A stretch of DNA of 64,000 nucleotides from NCBI GenBank assembly GCA_017403285.1, contig JAFQOI010000023.1:27486-91485 (forward strand). The letters are read 5' to 3'. Positions 1 through 8,359 of this stretch are shown here, in pieces. The notes below the pieces were generated by a model. The model saw only the letters and a list, made by a program, of their open reading frames with translations, searched no databases and was not told the origin of the DNA. Both the position numbers and the translations under genes were made by a program. This DNA is from a bacterium. Its GTDB lineage: Bacteria; Cyanobacteriota; Vampirovibrionia; Gastranaerophilales; Gastranaerophilaceae. Every line of letters begins with the position of its first letter. Position 1 is the first letter of the stretch.

Positions 1-354
1 CGCAACTTCAATTGTTTTTGCTCTGTCATATGCACTTACACCTGTTGTTACCCCATATTTTTTTACAGCATCTATGCTTTGGGTGAAAGCAGTTCCTTTT
101 GGGTCAGTATTGTGTGTTACCATTTCAGACAATTCAAGTTTTTCAGCTTTTTCTCTTGTTATCGCCAAGCAAAGAACACCTCTACATTTTGATATAAGAA
201 AATTAATTGTTTCAGGTGTTGCAAATTGTGCTGGAACAATTACATCTCCCTCATTTTCTCTATCTTCGTCATCTGCAACGACGATTGGAATACCTCGTCT
301 AAAATCTTCTATTGCTTCTTCAATTGTATTAAATACTATTTCATTTTCACTCAT
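1..354 (-). CDS. ribB: 3,4-dihydroxy-2-butanone 4-phosphate synthase (RibB or RibBA), C-terminus outside window
   Basis: Read on the minus strand, the open frame from the ATG at 354 runs off the window edge, giving 118 residues. It carries the DHBP synthase signature DDEDRENEGD near residue 27, the TDPKGTAF segment and GVTTGVSAYDRAKTI. The enzyme converts ribulose 5-phosphate to the four-carbon riboflavin precursor. The start codon lies directly after the ribE stop codon, so the two are co-transcribed and probably translationally coupled. Whether a GTP cyclohydrolase II domain follows (RibBA fusion) cannot be seen. Confidence 0.93.
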   Translation of the reverse strand, partial: MSENEIVFNTIEEAIEDFRRGIPIVVADDEDRENEGDVIVPAQFATPETINFLISKCRGVLCLAITREKAEKLELSEMVTHNTDPKGTAFTQSIDAVKKYGVTTGVSAYDRAKTIEVA

Positions 355-996
355 TTATACAAATCCATTCTCGGCTAAAAAGCCATATGTTATATTACTT
401 TTGGTGTTATTTGAATTATAAATTTTTTCTATATATTTAGCAAATAAATCTGTCTCAATATTAACTATATCTCCCTTTTTTAATTTTGAAAGATTCACCT
501 TTTTCAAAGTGTCAGGTATTAATTCAACGGTGAAAATATTATTGTCTATGTTTGCGATAGTTAGGCTTACTCCATTTATAGCAATAGAACCTTTATATAT
601 GACATATTTTGTATATGAGTCTGGCAATTTGAAAAATAATTTATTGCAAAAACCATCTTCTTTGCTATTCACAAATTCTGCGGTGCAATCTATGTGCCCT
701 GAAACGATGTGTCCATCAAGTCTTGAATTTAATGTTAAAGCTCTTTCAAGATTTACCATTTCTCCAACTTGTAATTTTCTAAAGTTAGTAACATTTAGTG
801 TTTCATTTGATGTTTGAACAGTAATGTAATCTTTTCCAAAACTTGTCACGGATTGGCAGGCACCATTAATACAAATGCTTGCGCCTTCTTTTACGTCTGA
901 TAAAATTTTTGAGCATTCAATAGTTAACTCCATTCCTGCTGAAGTTATTTTTATACTTTTTATTTTGCCTTGCTCTTCAATTAAACCAGTAAACAT
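355..996 (-). CDS. ribE: Riboflavin synthase alpha subunit
   Basis: The 213-residue protein starts with the family hallmark MFTGLIEEQG and has two tandem lumazine-binding halves (residues about 1-95 and 96-195). The second half is marked by LDGHIVSGHIDC. Length is normal for the family. It dismutates two 6,7-dimethyl-8-ribityllumazine molecules to riboflavin in the cytosol. It is followed at once by ribB, giving a small rib operon. No FMN riboswitch can be seen in the short (about 170 bp) region upstream, which is shared with the divergent folK gene. Confidence 0.95.
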   Translation of the reverse strand: MFTGLIEEQGKIKSIKITSAGMELTIECSKILSDVKEGASICINGACQSVTSFGKDYITVQTSNETLNVTNFRKLQVGEMVNLERALTLNSRLDGHIVSGHIDCTAEFVNSKEDGFCNKLFFKLPDSYTKYVIYKGSIAINGVSLTIANIDNNIFTVELIPDTLKKVNLSKLKKGDIVNIETDLFAKYIEKIYNSNNTKSNITYGFLAENGFV

Positions 997-1079
997 AAAA
1001 TCAGTGTATCACAAAAGCCGAGCGGTTTTTTGTATATTCTTAATTATTATTACAATTATTAATTTAAAGCAAAATTTAG

Positions 1080-1108
1080 TTGTAAACATAACTAAAAAAT
1101 AATACAAT
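1080..1108 (+). promoter_or_regulatory. Likely sigma70-type promoter of folK
   Basis: TTGTAA at 1080-1085 and TACAAT at 1103-1108 are separated by exactly 17 bp. This would give a start near 1115 and a leader of about 55 nt before folK, which has the ribosome binding site AAAAGGAG. Seen in sequence; activity is inferred. Confidence 0.5.
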
Positions 1109-1169
1109 ATAACTAAAGAACACTGTATATCAGGACTGCATCCCTAAGAGAAATTTAAAAGGAGTTATT

Positions 1170-1676
1170 ATGGCGATTGCGTATTTGTGTTTAGGATCAA
1201 ATATCGGTGATAAACTTGGTTATGTGCAACAAGCAGTCAAGTTATTAACTGAGAGTAAAATGGTTACCGTAGTTCGCTCTTCTGCCTTTTATGAAACAGA
1301 ACCTTGGGGGAATAAAAATCTTGAGTGGTTCGTTAATGCTGTTATTGAAATCAAGACTAAACTTTCACCAAGAGAACTTCTAGATTTGTGCAAAAATACT
1401 GAAATTCTTATGGGTAGAAAAAAAGTAAGCACAAAAGAATATGAAGCAAGATGTATCGACATAGATATTTTGTTTTATGGGGATATGGTTATTGAAGAAC
1501 CAGATTTGATTGTTCCTCACCCTCATTTACATGAAAGAGCATTCGCAATTGTACCTTTGCTTGAATTAATTCCTGATTATGAACATCCTAAATATAAAAA
1601 ATCATTGCTTGAATTGCACGAAGAATTAGAAACATTGGATGACGTTTACCTTTATGGAACAAGAATCGATATCTAA
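1170..1676 (+). CDS. folK: 2-amino-4-hydroxy-6-hydroxymethyldihydropteridine pyrophosphokinase
   Basis: The 168-residue protein has all the HPPK landmarks: YLCLGSNIGDK at the N-terminus, SSAFYETEPWG, the catalytic stretch ending CIDIDILFYGD, and VPHPHLHERAFAIVPLLEL. It transfers pyrophosphate from ATP to the pterin in folate synthesis. The usual RWGPR of the metal loop is replaced by a shorter lysine/glutamate-rich segment, but the two metal-binding aspartates (DIDI) are present. A strong AAAAGGAG precedes the ATG. The 3' end overlaps the next gene by 23 bp. Confidence 0.95.
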   Translation: MAIAYLCLGSNIGDKLGYVQQAVKLLTESKMVTVVRSSAFYETEPWGNKNLEWFVNAVIEIKTKLSPRELLDLCKNTEILMGRKKVSTKEYEARCIDIDILFYGDMVIEEPDLIVPHPHLHERAFAIVPLLELIPDYEHPKYKKSLLELHEELETLDDVYLYGTRIDI

Positions 1677-2853
1677 AAATATTGCAATAGTTGGTGCTGG
1701 GGCATCAGGTGGTTTTGCTGCGATTTTGCTAGCTAAAAATCCATATAACAATATTGTGTTGTTTGATATTAAACAACCCTTCTCAACACTTCTTCCTACA
1801 GGTGGGGGTAGGTGTAATATTTCTTTTGACGAAAAAGATGTAAAAGAATTTGTTAAAAATTATCCAAGAGGTGAAAAGTTTTTGCTCTCAGTATTCTCAC
1901 GATTTGGTGTCGATAAAACTCGTTCTTTATTTAAAGATTTAGGTGTTTCTACATATATACAAGATGATAAAAGAATTTTTCCAACATCTAATAGTTCTGT
2001 TGATGTGATAAGGCAACTTACTTCTCATTTACGTGTCTCAAATGTATCTATAAAAAAAGAATTGGTAAAAGATATTAAAAAGAAACAAAATGGATTTGAA
2101 ATAATAACAGAAAAAAAATCTTACTTCTTTGATTATGTTGTAATCGCAACTGGAGGGAGGGGAAATGGTTTTGATTTTGCTGAAAAGTTAGGACATAAAA
2201 TAATTGAGAAAAAACCATCTTTGAGCGCACTTGATATAAGTGAAAAATTTATCTATTCTCTTTCTGGTTTAACTTTTAAGTCGGTTAGGGCAAAAGCTGT
2301 ATTTATGAAGAAAAAGTACAATGTAGAGGGTGATTTACTTTTTACTCATAAATCAATATCCGGACCATTAATTTTTAAAATTTCTGCATTATCTGCTTAT
2401 GATGACTTTACAAAAGAAAATCCTTTAGAAATAGCTCTTTGTTTGACAGACTCCTCTATCGACTGTGTTGAAAATGCAATAAAAAATAATTCAAAGAAAT
2501 CTATAAAAAATGTGTTTTCTATGTTCGCTCCAGAAAGTTATATTAATGCGGTCTTACAAGAATATAACATTGATGCAAATAAACAAATTGCTCAAATAAA
2601 GAAAAAAGAAAAAGAAGTCTTAATTGATGCTTTGTTTAATTTGAAAATACACGCAACTGGAAGAATAAAGGATTCTGAAATAGTAACTGCTGGCGGTGTT
2701 GATTTGAATGAAATAAATTCAAAAACAATGGAGTCAAAACTTGTAAATGGTCTGTATTTCATTGGTGAAGTTATGAATATAGATGCTTTTACTGGTGGGT
2801 TTAATCTTCAAAGTTGTTGGTCAACTGCGTTTATCTGTAGCATTAGTATTTAA
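1654..2853 (+). CDS. BaiN/HI0933-family FAD-dependent oxidoreductase
   Basis: The protein of about 399 residues opens with a Rossmann FAD motif (IAIVGAGASGGFAA), followed by the family segment LLPTGGGRCNIS and, at the C-terminus, VTAGGVDLNEIN and DAFTGGFNLQ. This pattern is that of the HI0933/YtfH (BaiN-like) flavoproteins, whose substrates are mostly unknown; bile-acid and other dehydrogenations have been described for relatives. I prefer the ATG at 1654 because it places the FAD motif about 10 residues from the start, but the ATG at 1639 is also possible and neither has a clear ribosome site. The 5' end overlaps folK and the 3' end overlaps the convergent umuC by 33 bp. Confidence 0.85.
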   Translation: MEQESISKNIAIVGAGASGGFAAILLAKNPYNNIVLFDIKQPFSTLLPTGGGRCNISFDEKDVKEFVKNYPRGEKFLLSVFSRFGVDKTRSLFKDLGVSTYIQDDKRIFPTSNSSVDVIRQLTSHLRVSNVSIKKELVKDIKKKQNGFEIITEKKSYFFDYVVIATGGRGNGFDFAEKLGHKIIEKKPSLSALDISEKFIYSLSGLTFKSVRAKAVFMKKKYNVEGDLLFTHKSISGPLIFKISALSAYDDFTKENPLEIALCLTDSSIDCVENAIKNNSKKSIKNVFSMFAPESYINAVLQEYNIDANKQIAQIKKKEKEVLIDALFNLKIHATGRIKDSEIVTAGGVDLNEINSKTMESKLVNGLYFIGEVMNIDAFTGGFNLQSCWSTAFICSISI

Positions 2854-4053
2854 TGTACTTTTATATTTGTGTTTTTCCATAATGCTTTTTAATCCAGTCC
2901 TTCCAATTGATAGCGTGCCTTTTCCATATTTACTTTCAAGTTTATCTATGACTTCTGATATTTTTTTGTTTTTCTTGTCTTCGTTTCTTTCAAAAAGTGA
3001 AAGTTGTTGTTTTTGAATGTCTACAAGATTTGATGCCCATATACCTGCGGAGCGATATACTATTCCCTCTTTATAAATAATATTGAATAATTTGTTTACT
3101 ATTTCGCTAAGAGTTAATTCGCTATTTGTTGGATTTAATACAGAATCTCCAAAATATACAATTTTAAAATCTTTTGTCCTCAGCATTACAGAAATAGCTC
3201 CGGTTTCCAAATTGTTTGAGCGGAGTTTTTTGCATAAATTATGTAAATGTAACATAATTTCAGTTTTTATATATTCTTTATTAGCTGAAAACTCGGGGAA
3301 AGCCCTTGTTCTTTGAATTGATTTGGGTTTTTGAATAATTCCGGTAATGGGAATTACGCTTTCTCCCATTAGTTCATATTTTAGTTCTAGTCCTTTTTTT
3401 CCTAATATAGTTCTATAAAAATTGTCTTCTTTTTTTAATATGTCAATGCCATAAAAAATGCCGTAAGAACGTAATTTCCTAGCAATATTTTTACCCACGC
3501 CCCATATTTCTTCAACTGGTAAGTTTTGCAATTCATTTGAAATCATGTTTTTTTCTATAATATATACACCAGCAGATTTTTTTGCTATATGATTCGCTGT
3601 TTTTGCTAGTATTGCTGTTGGTGCAAGTCCAATAGATACACTTAGTCCAATATTCTTTTCAATGTCTTGCTTTATTTCTTTTATTAGATTTTGATAAGAT
3701 TTTTTGAAAATTTTATCCATTCCTGTAATGTCTAAAAATGCTTCGTCTATGGAATAAATGTCAATTAAATCAGAATATTTTGACAAAAGTTGCATCATTC
3801 GTTGAGACATTTCGTGATACAAGGTAAAGTTTGAACTTTTATAAATAGCATTAGGAAATTCTTTTTTTGCCATGAAATATGGCATTCCCATTTTTATTCC
3901 AAGTCTTTTTGCTTCATTTGATCTTGCAATAATGCAACCATCATTATTACTTAATATGCATAATGGTTTGTTTCTTAATGATGCGTCAAAGACCTGTTCA
4001 CAAGAAGCAAAAAAGTTGTTTCCATCTACTAATATTATTTTCTTTTCGTTCAT
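2821..4053 (-). CDS. umuC: Y-family DNA polymerase, UmuC type
   Basis: The 410-residue protein has the Y-family catalytic set: LVDGNNFFASCEQ (first metal aspartate), LSNNDGCIIARS, and SIDEAFLD with the paired acidic residues. A helix-hairpin-helix follows (LPVEEIWGVGKNIARKL), then the little-finger region, and the C-terminal UmuC tail is present. It performs error-prone lesion bypass in SOS-type responses. It lies 80 bp downstream of a lexA-like gene on the same strand, with a hairpin/T-run between them. The start has AGGA about 6 nt upstream. No partner umuD is visible, although the adjacent repressor has the same peptidase fold. Confidence 0.92.
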   Translation of the reverse strand: MNEKKIILVDGNNFFASCEQVFDASLRNKPLCILSNNDGCIIARSNEAKRLGIKMGMPYFMAKKEFPNAIYKSSNFTLYHEMSQRMMQLLSKYSDLIDIYSIDEAFLDITGMDKIFKKSYQNLIKEIKQDIEKNIGLSVSIGLAPTAILAKTANHIAKKSAGVYIIEKNMISNELQNLPVEEIWGVGKNIARKLRSYGIFYGIDILKKEDNFYRTILGKKGLELKYELMGESVIPITGIIQKPKSIQRTRAFPEFSANKEYIKTEIMLHLHNLCKKLRSNNLETGAISVMLRTKDFKIVYFGDSVLNPTNSELTLSEIVNKLFNIIYKEGIVYRSAGIWASNLVDIQKQQLSLFERNEDKKNKKISEVIDKLESKYGKGTLSIGRTGLKSIMEKHKYKSTLNTNATDKRS

Positions 4054-4062
4054 ATTAATCCT

Positions 4063-4104
4063 AAAAAAAGACTAGCGGGGTCTTGGGAGGAAGAATAACC
4101 CCGC
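4063..4104 (-). terminator. Hairpin plus T-run between lexA-like gene and umuC
   Basis: GCGGGGT at 4075-4081 pairs with ACCCCGC at 4098-4104. In minus-strand direction the stem is followed within four bases by a run of seven T (4063-4069). The loop is long (16 nt). It could terminate or attenuate lexA transcription before umuC. Seen in sequence; function is inferred. Confidence 0.55.
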
Positions 4105-4133
4105 AAGGAAAAATTATAAAATTTGTTGGAAGA

Positions 4134-4709
4134 TTAAAATTTTCTTACAATTCCCTGTGCAACACCGAAAATAATTAGTTGTTCTTTGGGATACAAGTTT
4201 GGATAGTTTGGATTTGCTGGCTCTAACCATATTTTTGAATTTTTATCTCTATAAGTTTTAATAGTATAGCCTCCGTCTATATAAGCAACAACAATATCAC
4301 CATTTTTTGCAGTATTTGTTTTCTTTACTATTACTTTATCACCTTCAAATATGCCAAGATCTATCATTGAATCACCAGAAACAGTGAATAAAAATGTTGA
4401 TGCTCCATTGATATCAAAACTCTCATCTAATGAAATTCTTTTTTCAATGTAATCATCTGCTACAGAAGCAAAACCTGCTTTTACGGATGAAGAAAATAAT
4501 ACTGCACCAAACAAATCTTTGTTGATATAAAATCTATTATTTTTTTCTTGTATAAGATTTTCTTCTTTTAGTTTATTGAAATACTGCCATACTGAATTTT
4601 TATGTTTGAAACCAAAGTCTTTTGCAATTATATCAAAGCTCGGAAGAATTTCTTTTCCATATAATTCTTTTAGTTTTTCAAAGAATATTTTTTGTTTCTC
4701 TGTAAGCAT
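4134..4709 (-). CDS. lexA: LexA-type SOS repressor with S24 autopeptidase domain
   Basis: The 191-residue protein has an N-terminal winged-helix region (about 1-65), then a peptidase S24 domain. An Ala-Gly cleavage site lies in VKAGFAS (A78-G79), the nucleophile is in SGDSMID (S114) and the general-base lysine is in YTIKTYR (K151). LexA proteins cleave themselves on RecA filaments to induce DNA repair genes. The N-terminus MLTEKQ matches the family start, which supports this ATG even though no ribosome binding site fits before it. The promoter sits immediately upstream and is overlapped by a perfect palindrome, so the gene should repress itself. The likely co-regulated target in view is umuC. 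Confidence 0.92.
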   Translation of the reverse strand: MLTEKQKIFFEKLKELYGKEILPSFDIIAKDFGFKHKNSVWQYFNKLKEENLIQEKNNRFYINKDLFGAVLFSSSVKAGFASVADDYIEKRISLDESFDINGASTFLFTVSGDSMIDLGIFEGDKVIVKKTNTAKNGDIVVAYIDGGYTIKTYRDKNSKIWLEPANPNYPNLYPKEQLIIFGVAQGIVRKF

Positions 4710-4713
4710 ATTT

Positions 4714-4744
4714 ATATTATAGACAAATGTCTATAATATGTCAA
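4714..4744 (-). promoter_or_regulatory. lexA promoter overlapped by a 26-bp palindromic operator
   Basis: On the minus strand TTGACA (4744-4739) and TATAAT (4721-4716) are spaced by exactly 17 bp, a perfect consensus promoter. A perfect inverted repeat, ATATTATAGACA / TGTCTATAATAT (4714-4725 and 4728-4739) with an AA spacer, covers the -10 box and the whole spacer. This is where a self-binding LexA would block transcription. The -10 ends 6 nt before the ATG, so the transcript should begin at or next to the start codon. Confidence 0.85.
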
Positions 4745-4776
4745 CATGGTTTTTTCATGAAATTTTTTAGAGTACA

Positions 4777-4809
4777 AAAAAAGTAGATACAATTCGTATC
4801 TACTTTTTT
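4777..4809. terminator. Bidirectional-looking intrinsic terminator after the acyl-activating gene
   Basis: A 14-bp perfect stem (4777-4790 with 4796-4809, loop AATTC) is flanked by A and T runs on both sides. It would end minus-strand transcription from the gene ending at 4827 and insulate it from the lexA promoter. Confidence 0.85.
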
Positions 4810-4826
4810 CTATTGTTATTTTTTAG

Positions 4827-6518
4827 TTATGCTTTAACTAATTCTTTTACTTCGTTACGTTTAACTTTTCTTGTTGCTGTTTTTGGAAGTTCATTTTCTC
4901 TAATGATAACAGTTGTTGGTCTTTTGTATGAAGCAAGACGATTAGATAATGATTTAACATCAAGTTTAATCAATTTCTCAAGTTCTTCTGGCGTGTGTGA
5001 TTTTAAAAACTCTGCTTTAGGAACAATAACTGCTGTTATTTCTTCAGTCGCTTCTTTAGAGCCAAATGTTCTTGTTATACCAAGTACACAAACTTCAGCA
5101 ACATAATTACTTTTTTCAATTACGGCTTCTACTTCTTCAGGGAATACTTTTTTACCACCTTGTAAAACTATCATATTTTTAATACGACCAGTTATAAAGA
5201 TATGACCATCTTTATCTATTTTTGCGATGTCTCCAGTATGTAGCCAGCCTTCAGGGTCTATAACTTCTGCAGTCATTTCTGGTTGGTTATGGTAACCTTT
5301 CATAACAGAAGGACCTCTTAAAAGAAGTTCTCCAGTTTTCTCATCAATTCTTGCCTCAAAATGACGTAGAGCAGGACCTACAGAAGAAAGAACATCTCTC
5401 TTGTCTATATTTACTGATACAACAGGGCTTGTTTCTGAAAGACCATAGCCTTGATATACTTTTATACCTATTCTTTCAAAGAATGTTCCAACTTCAACAT
5501 CCAATGGTGCACCACCAGAGATACAACCAAAGAATCTACCGCCCATGTTTTTATGTATTTTCCAGAATAATAATTTCCTTACACTGTAAAATGGGATATA
5601 TTTTGCCAAATCATATAAAAATTTAAATGCTTTTTTTACAGACTTTGGAGAACTTTCTATTTGTTTTTCAATTCCAGCCTTTAATAATTTTAAGAATGCA
5701 GGAACTACTATCATAAATTGTATACGTTTTTCTTGCATTACACTTGCAATGTCTTTTGGCTTTAAACTATTTGTATAATATATTGTATGTCCAAAGTTTA
5801 GGAAAGTTGAAAAGCCAACAGTCATTTCGAATAAGTGGTTCATAGGAAGAATAGATAAGATATTTATTCTTCTTCCTTTTTTAATAACTTTGTCTATTAT
5901 TTCTGCCAAGTCTTGAAGTTGTGCATTGACGTTTCCAAATGAAATCTCAACACCTTTTGGCGCTCCAGTTGTTCCTGATGTATAAATAATAAATGCAGTT
6001 GATTTTGAGCTTCTTTGACGCCATTTTGCATCATATTTATCAGGCAATGAATAAATATCACGAATACCACCTTTTGCGCCATACTCATCATTGATAATAA
6101 TATGTTTGATTTGTGGGATTTCTTTTTGCAATTCTAAAGCAGTTTCTAAAAATTGTGGTGAAACAAGCATAACTGTTGGAAGACAGTCTGATAAAATTGA
6201 TTTTAGTTCGTAAATAGATAATTTAATATCCAAAGGAATTGTTACACATCCAGATAAAACAGAAGCGAACACACAGGCGCCATATTCTGGTTTTGACTCT
6301 GATAAAATTGCAAGTCCTTCGCCTTTTTTTATTCCCAAATCTTCAATTAAGTACCTAGCAATTTTTCTTGATAATAGACCGATTCCTTTATAAGAAAATT
6401 CTCTCCAGCCATATTGTCCTTTGATGCCAAGTGCAACTCTGTCTTTATAATCTGCTGTTTTATTTTCAAGATGTAGTAATATTCCACTATTTCTTTGTTC
6501 CATATTTCCTTTTACCAT
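4827..6518 (-). CDS. AMP-forming acyl-CoA/acyl-ACP synthetase (adenylate-forming enzyme)
   Basis: The 563-residue protein has the ANL superfamily motifs in order: phosphate-binding YTSGTTGAPKG (about residue 175), YGLSETSPVVS, GWLHTGDIAKIDKDG, the hinge segment ITGRIKNMIV, and a C-terminal lysine in NELPKTATRKVKR. Size and motifs fit long-chain fatty acid activation to CoA or ACP; the exact carrier cannot be told. An acyl-ACP thioesterase lies just upstream on the same strand, which suggests fatty acid recycling. The start at 6518 has AGGA 8 nt upstream; an in-frame ATG at 6503 is an alternative. Confidence 0.88.
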   Translation of the reverse strand: MVKGNMEQRNSGILLHLENKTADYKDRVALGIKGQYGWREFSYKGIGLLSRKIARYLIEDLGIKKGEGLAILSESKPEYGACVFASVLSGCVTIPLDIKLSIYELKSILSDCLPTVMLVSPQFLETALELQKEIPQIKHIIINDEYGAKGGIRDIYSLPDKYDAKWRQRSSKSTAFIIYTSGTTGAPKGVEISFGNVNAQLQDLAEIIDKVIKKGRRINILSILPMNHLFEMTVGFSTFLNFGHTIYYTNSLKPKDIASVMQEKRIQFMIVVPAFLKLLKAGIEKQIESSPKSVKKAFKFLYDLAKYIPFYSVRKLLFWKIHKNMGGRFFGCISGGAPLDVEVGTFFERIGIKVYQGYGLSETSPVVSVNIDKRDVLSSVGPALRHFEARIDEKTGELLLRGPSVMKGYHNQPEMTAEVIDPEGWLHTGDIAKIDKDGHIFITGRIKNMIVLQGGKKVFPEEVEAVIEKSNYVAEVCVLGITRTFGSKEATEEITAVIVPKAEFLKSHTPEELEKLIKLDVKSLSNRLASYKRPTTVIIRENELPKTATRKVKRNEVKELVKA

Positions 6519-6584
6519 ATATACTATCCTATCTCTCTAAAATTCTAATATTTATTGTATAAAAGTTCAATTTCTTAATATATT

Positions 6585-7325
6585 TCAAAATTTTGCCCAT
6601 TCGCATTCAACTAAACACAAATCTTCCCCATTTCTATTTCTTAAACAGTGAAGAGTCGTTGTTTCGTTTTTATATTCGACTTGAGAAATTATTGTTTCTC
6701 CATATTTCGCTTCTTTTTTATAAATGATATCAAGAGTTTTAATTCTATGAGAATTTCTAAAATCAAAACTTAATGGTTCAAATGCCCATACAATGTAGTT
6801 CCCATTGTTTGCATGTCCGTTTACATCAATATCATTGTATCTGACTTCAAATTCTTTTTCTTCTTCAACATTTTGTATTGGTGTGATTTTTGCAAATGTT
6901 AAATCTTCATCACCTTTTTTAAATACTGGCATATTGGGATTATTAACAATATTTTGTATTGGAAGAATAGAATGATCTACAGTGTCAATTATTGACCACA
7001 TGCTAGACATTCTTGCAATGATTTTGTCTCCTTTTTTTAGTACAAAGTTACGATATGCAAAAATCTTGTTGTAACCACGAGGTTCTGTCAATAAAGTTAA
7101 ATCTTGAACATCAAAGGGATATTCTTCAAATTCCATTCTATATTTTATCAAGAACCAAGCATAATTTTTGGGATGCATAAAAGAGTATCCGAACCCATAA
7201 TCTTCTGCGTTTTTGCTTGCTATATCCTGTAAAAAATTCAATAAAGCAAATGGCTTCATAGATAAATTTTGGTCTGTTTCTGAATATTTTACAGTAATTT
7301 TTTCTGAATATTTCTTTCCACCCAT
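6585..7325 (-). CDS. Acyl-ACP thioesterase (FatA/FatB-like, double hotdog)
   Basis: The 246-residue protein has two hotdog halves. The N-terminal half carries VKYSETDQNLSMKP and the C-terminal half RYNDIDVNGHANNGNYIVW, where the Asn/His region corresponds to the catalytic residues of bacterial FatA-type enzymes. It releases free fatty acid from acyl carrier protein. It lies 66 bp upstream of the acyl-activating gene. AAGGT precedes the start. Length is typical of the bacterial family. Confidence 0.88.
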   Translation of the reverse strand: MGGKKYSEKITVKYSETDQNLSMKPFALLNFLQDIASKNAEDYGFGYSFMHPKNYAWFLIKYRMEFEEYPFDVQDLTLLTEPRGYNKIFAYRNFVLKKGDKIIARMSSMWSIIDTVDHSILPIQNIVNNPNMPVFKKGDEDLTFAKITPIQNVEEEKEFEVRYNDIDVNGHANNGNYIVWAFEPLSFDFRNSHRIKTLDIIYKKEAKYGETIISQVEYKNETTTLHCLRNRNGEDLCLVECEWAKF

Positions 7326-7394
7326 ATTAATGACCTTAAAAAGTAATTAATCCCTAGAAACAATACGTTTAGCATAACATCTATAAAAAAATAG

Positions 7395-8138
7395 TCAATT
7401 CTTCAATTCGTCGATTTGGTTTTGTTCTTCTATTTTTAAGTTTTTTGAAAAAAATAATCCAAGTTCAAATAATAAATATGTGGGAGTAAAAAGCATTGTT
7501 TGGCTGATAATATCAGGTGGCGTTATAATTGCGGCTATAATCAGCAAACCTATAACAACATAAGGTCTTTTGGATTGTACGGATTCGTATGAAATTATTC
7601 CCCATTTTATCAAAAAATACACAATTAATGGCACTTGAAACATCAAACCGAAAGTAAAACTTAACCACAGTGCAAGTGAAACTACGTTTGATATACCAAA
7701 AACTGCTTGAATGTTGTTGCTGGCAAAACTCATACCAAAATTTATAAGCAAAGGAAGAATGGTAAACATGCAAAAAATAACACCCAAAGTAAATAGTATG
7801 CTTGATGTTATAACCATTGATTTTATTATTGTCTTTTCTTTTTCATATAGTGCTGGCAAAATGAAATTCCATAGTTGTTTTGAAATATACGGAAAACAGA
7901 TTATTACATCTATTAAAAAAGCAAGTTTTATTTGTAGGATAAAAACTTCCATAGGTGTAAAATAATTTAAGGTTATATTATTATTGCCTACAAGAATTTT
8001 AATTATAAAAGATAATGCTTTTGGGGATATTAAAAATGCAAATGGCAAAACAATTCCGACAGCACAAAAGCACTTTATTAAAGTGCTTCGTAATTCTTCA
8101 AGATGAGTTATTATACTTTCATCTTTAGCATCAGGCAT
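7395..8138 (-). CDS. tatC: Sec-independent (twin-arginine) translocase subunit TatC
   Basis: The 247-residue integral membrane protein begins ESIITHLEELRSTLIKC, matching the TatC N-terminal HxxELR signature, and shows about six hydrophobic segments plus ALYEKEKT and FGLMFQVPLIVYF. It binds twin-arginine signal peptides and exports folded proteins. It is two bases downstream of tatA. AGGAAG precedes the start. The next upstream gene, a polyferredoxin, contains a twin-arginine-like internal motif. Confidence 0.95.
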   Translation of the reverse strand: MPDAKDESIITHLEELRSTLIKCFCAVGIVLPFAFLISPKALSFIIKILVGNNNITLNYFTPMEVFILQIKLAFLIDVIICFPYISKQLWNFILPALYEKEKTIIKSMVITSSILFTLGVIFCMFTILPLLINFGMSFASNNIQAVFGISNVVSLALWLSFTFGLMFQVPLIVYFLIKWGIISYESVQSKRPYVVIGLLIIAAIITPPDIISQTMLFTPTYLLFELGLFFSKNLKIEEQNQIDELKN

Positions 8139-8140
8139 TT

Positions 8141-8338
8141 TTATACTTCCTGATTTTCTTCTTCATTTTTTATTGCGTCAGTTAATTCTTCTGCTTCTTT
8201 TTGAATTGTTTGTTTTGCTTTTTTAAATTCATAAGAAGCGCGACCAAATGCTCTCGCAATTTCTGGTATTCTTTTTGCGCCAAATAATAGTAAAGCAACG
8301 GCTAAAATTAATATTATTTCTTGGATTCCGATTGACAT
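8141..8338 (-). CDS. tatA: Twin-arginine translocase subunit TatA/TatB
   Basis: The 65-residue protein has one N-terminal membrane helix (about residues 4-20), the LLLFGAKRIPEIARAFG hinge with the conserved FG pair, and an acidic/basic amphipathic tail. It would form the export pore with TatC. The gene has a strong AAAAAGGAG site and precedes tatC by 2 bp. With only one TatA-family gene in view it may serve as both TatA and TatB. Confidence 0.92.
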   Translation of the reverse strand: MSIGIQEIILILAVALLLFGAKRIPEIARAFGRASYEFKKAKQTIQKEAEELTDAIKNEEENQEV

Positions 8339-8359
8339 ATTTTGACTCCTTTTTACTAA

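Noticed and set aside
74..421. Plus-strand ORF of 115 codons at the left edge
   Set aside because: It is the shadow of ribB and ribE, which carry clear family motifs on the other strand.
997..1169. FMN riboswitch before the riboflavin genes
   Set aside because: The divergent region is too short to hold both a riboswitch and the folK promoter and leader, and none of the conserved RFN helices can be seen.
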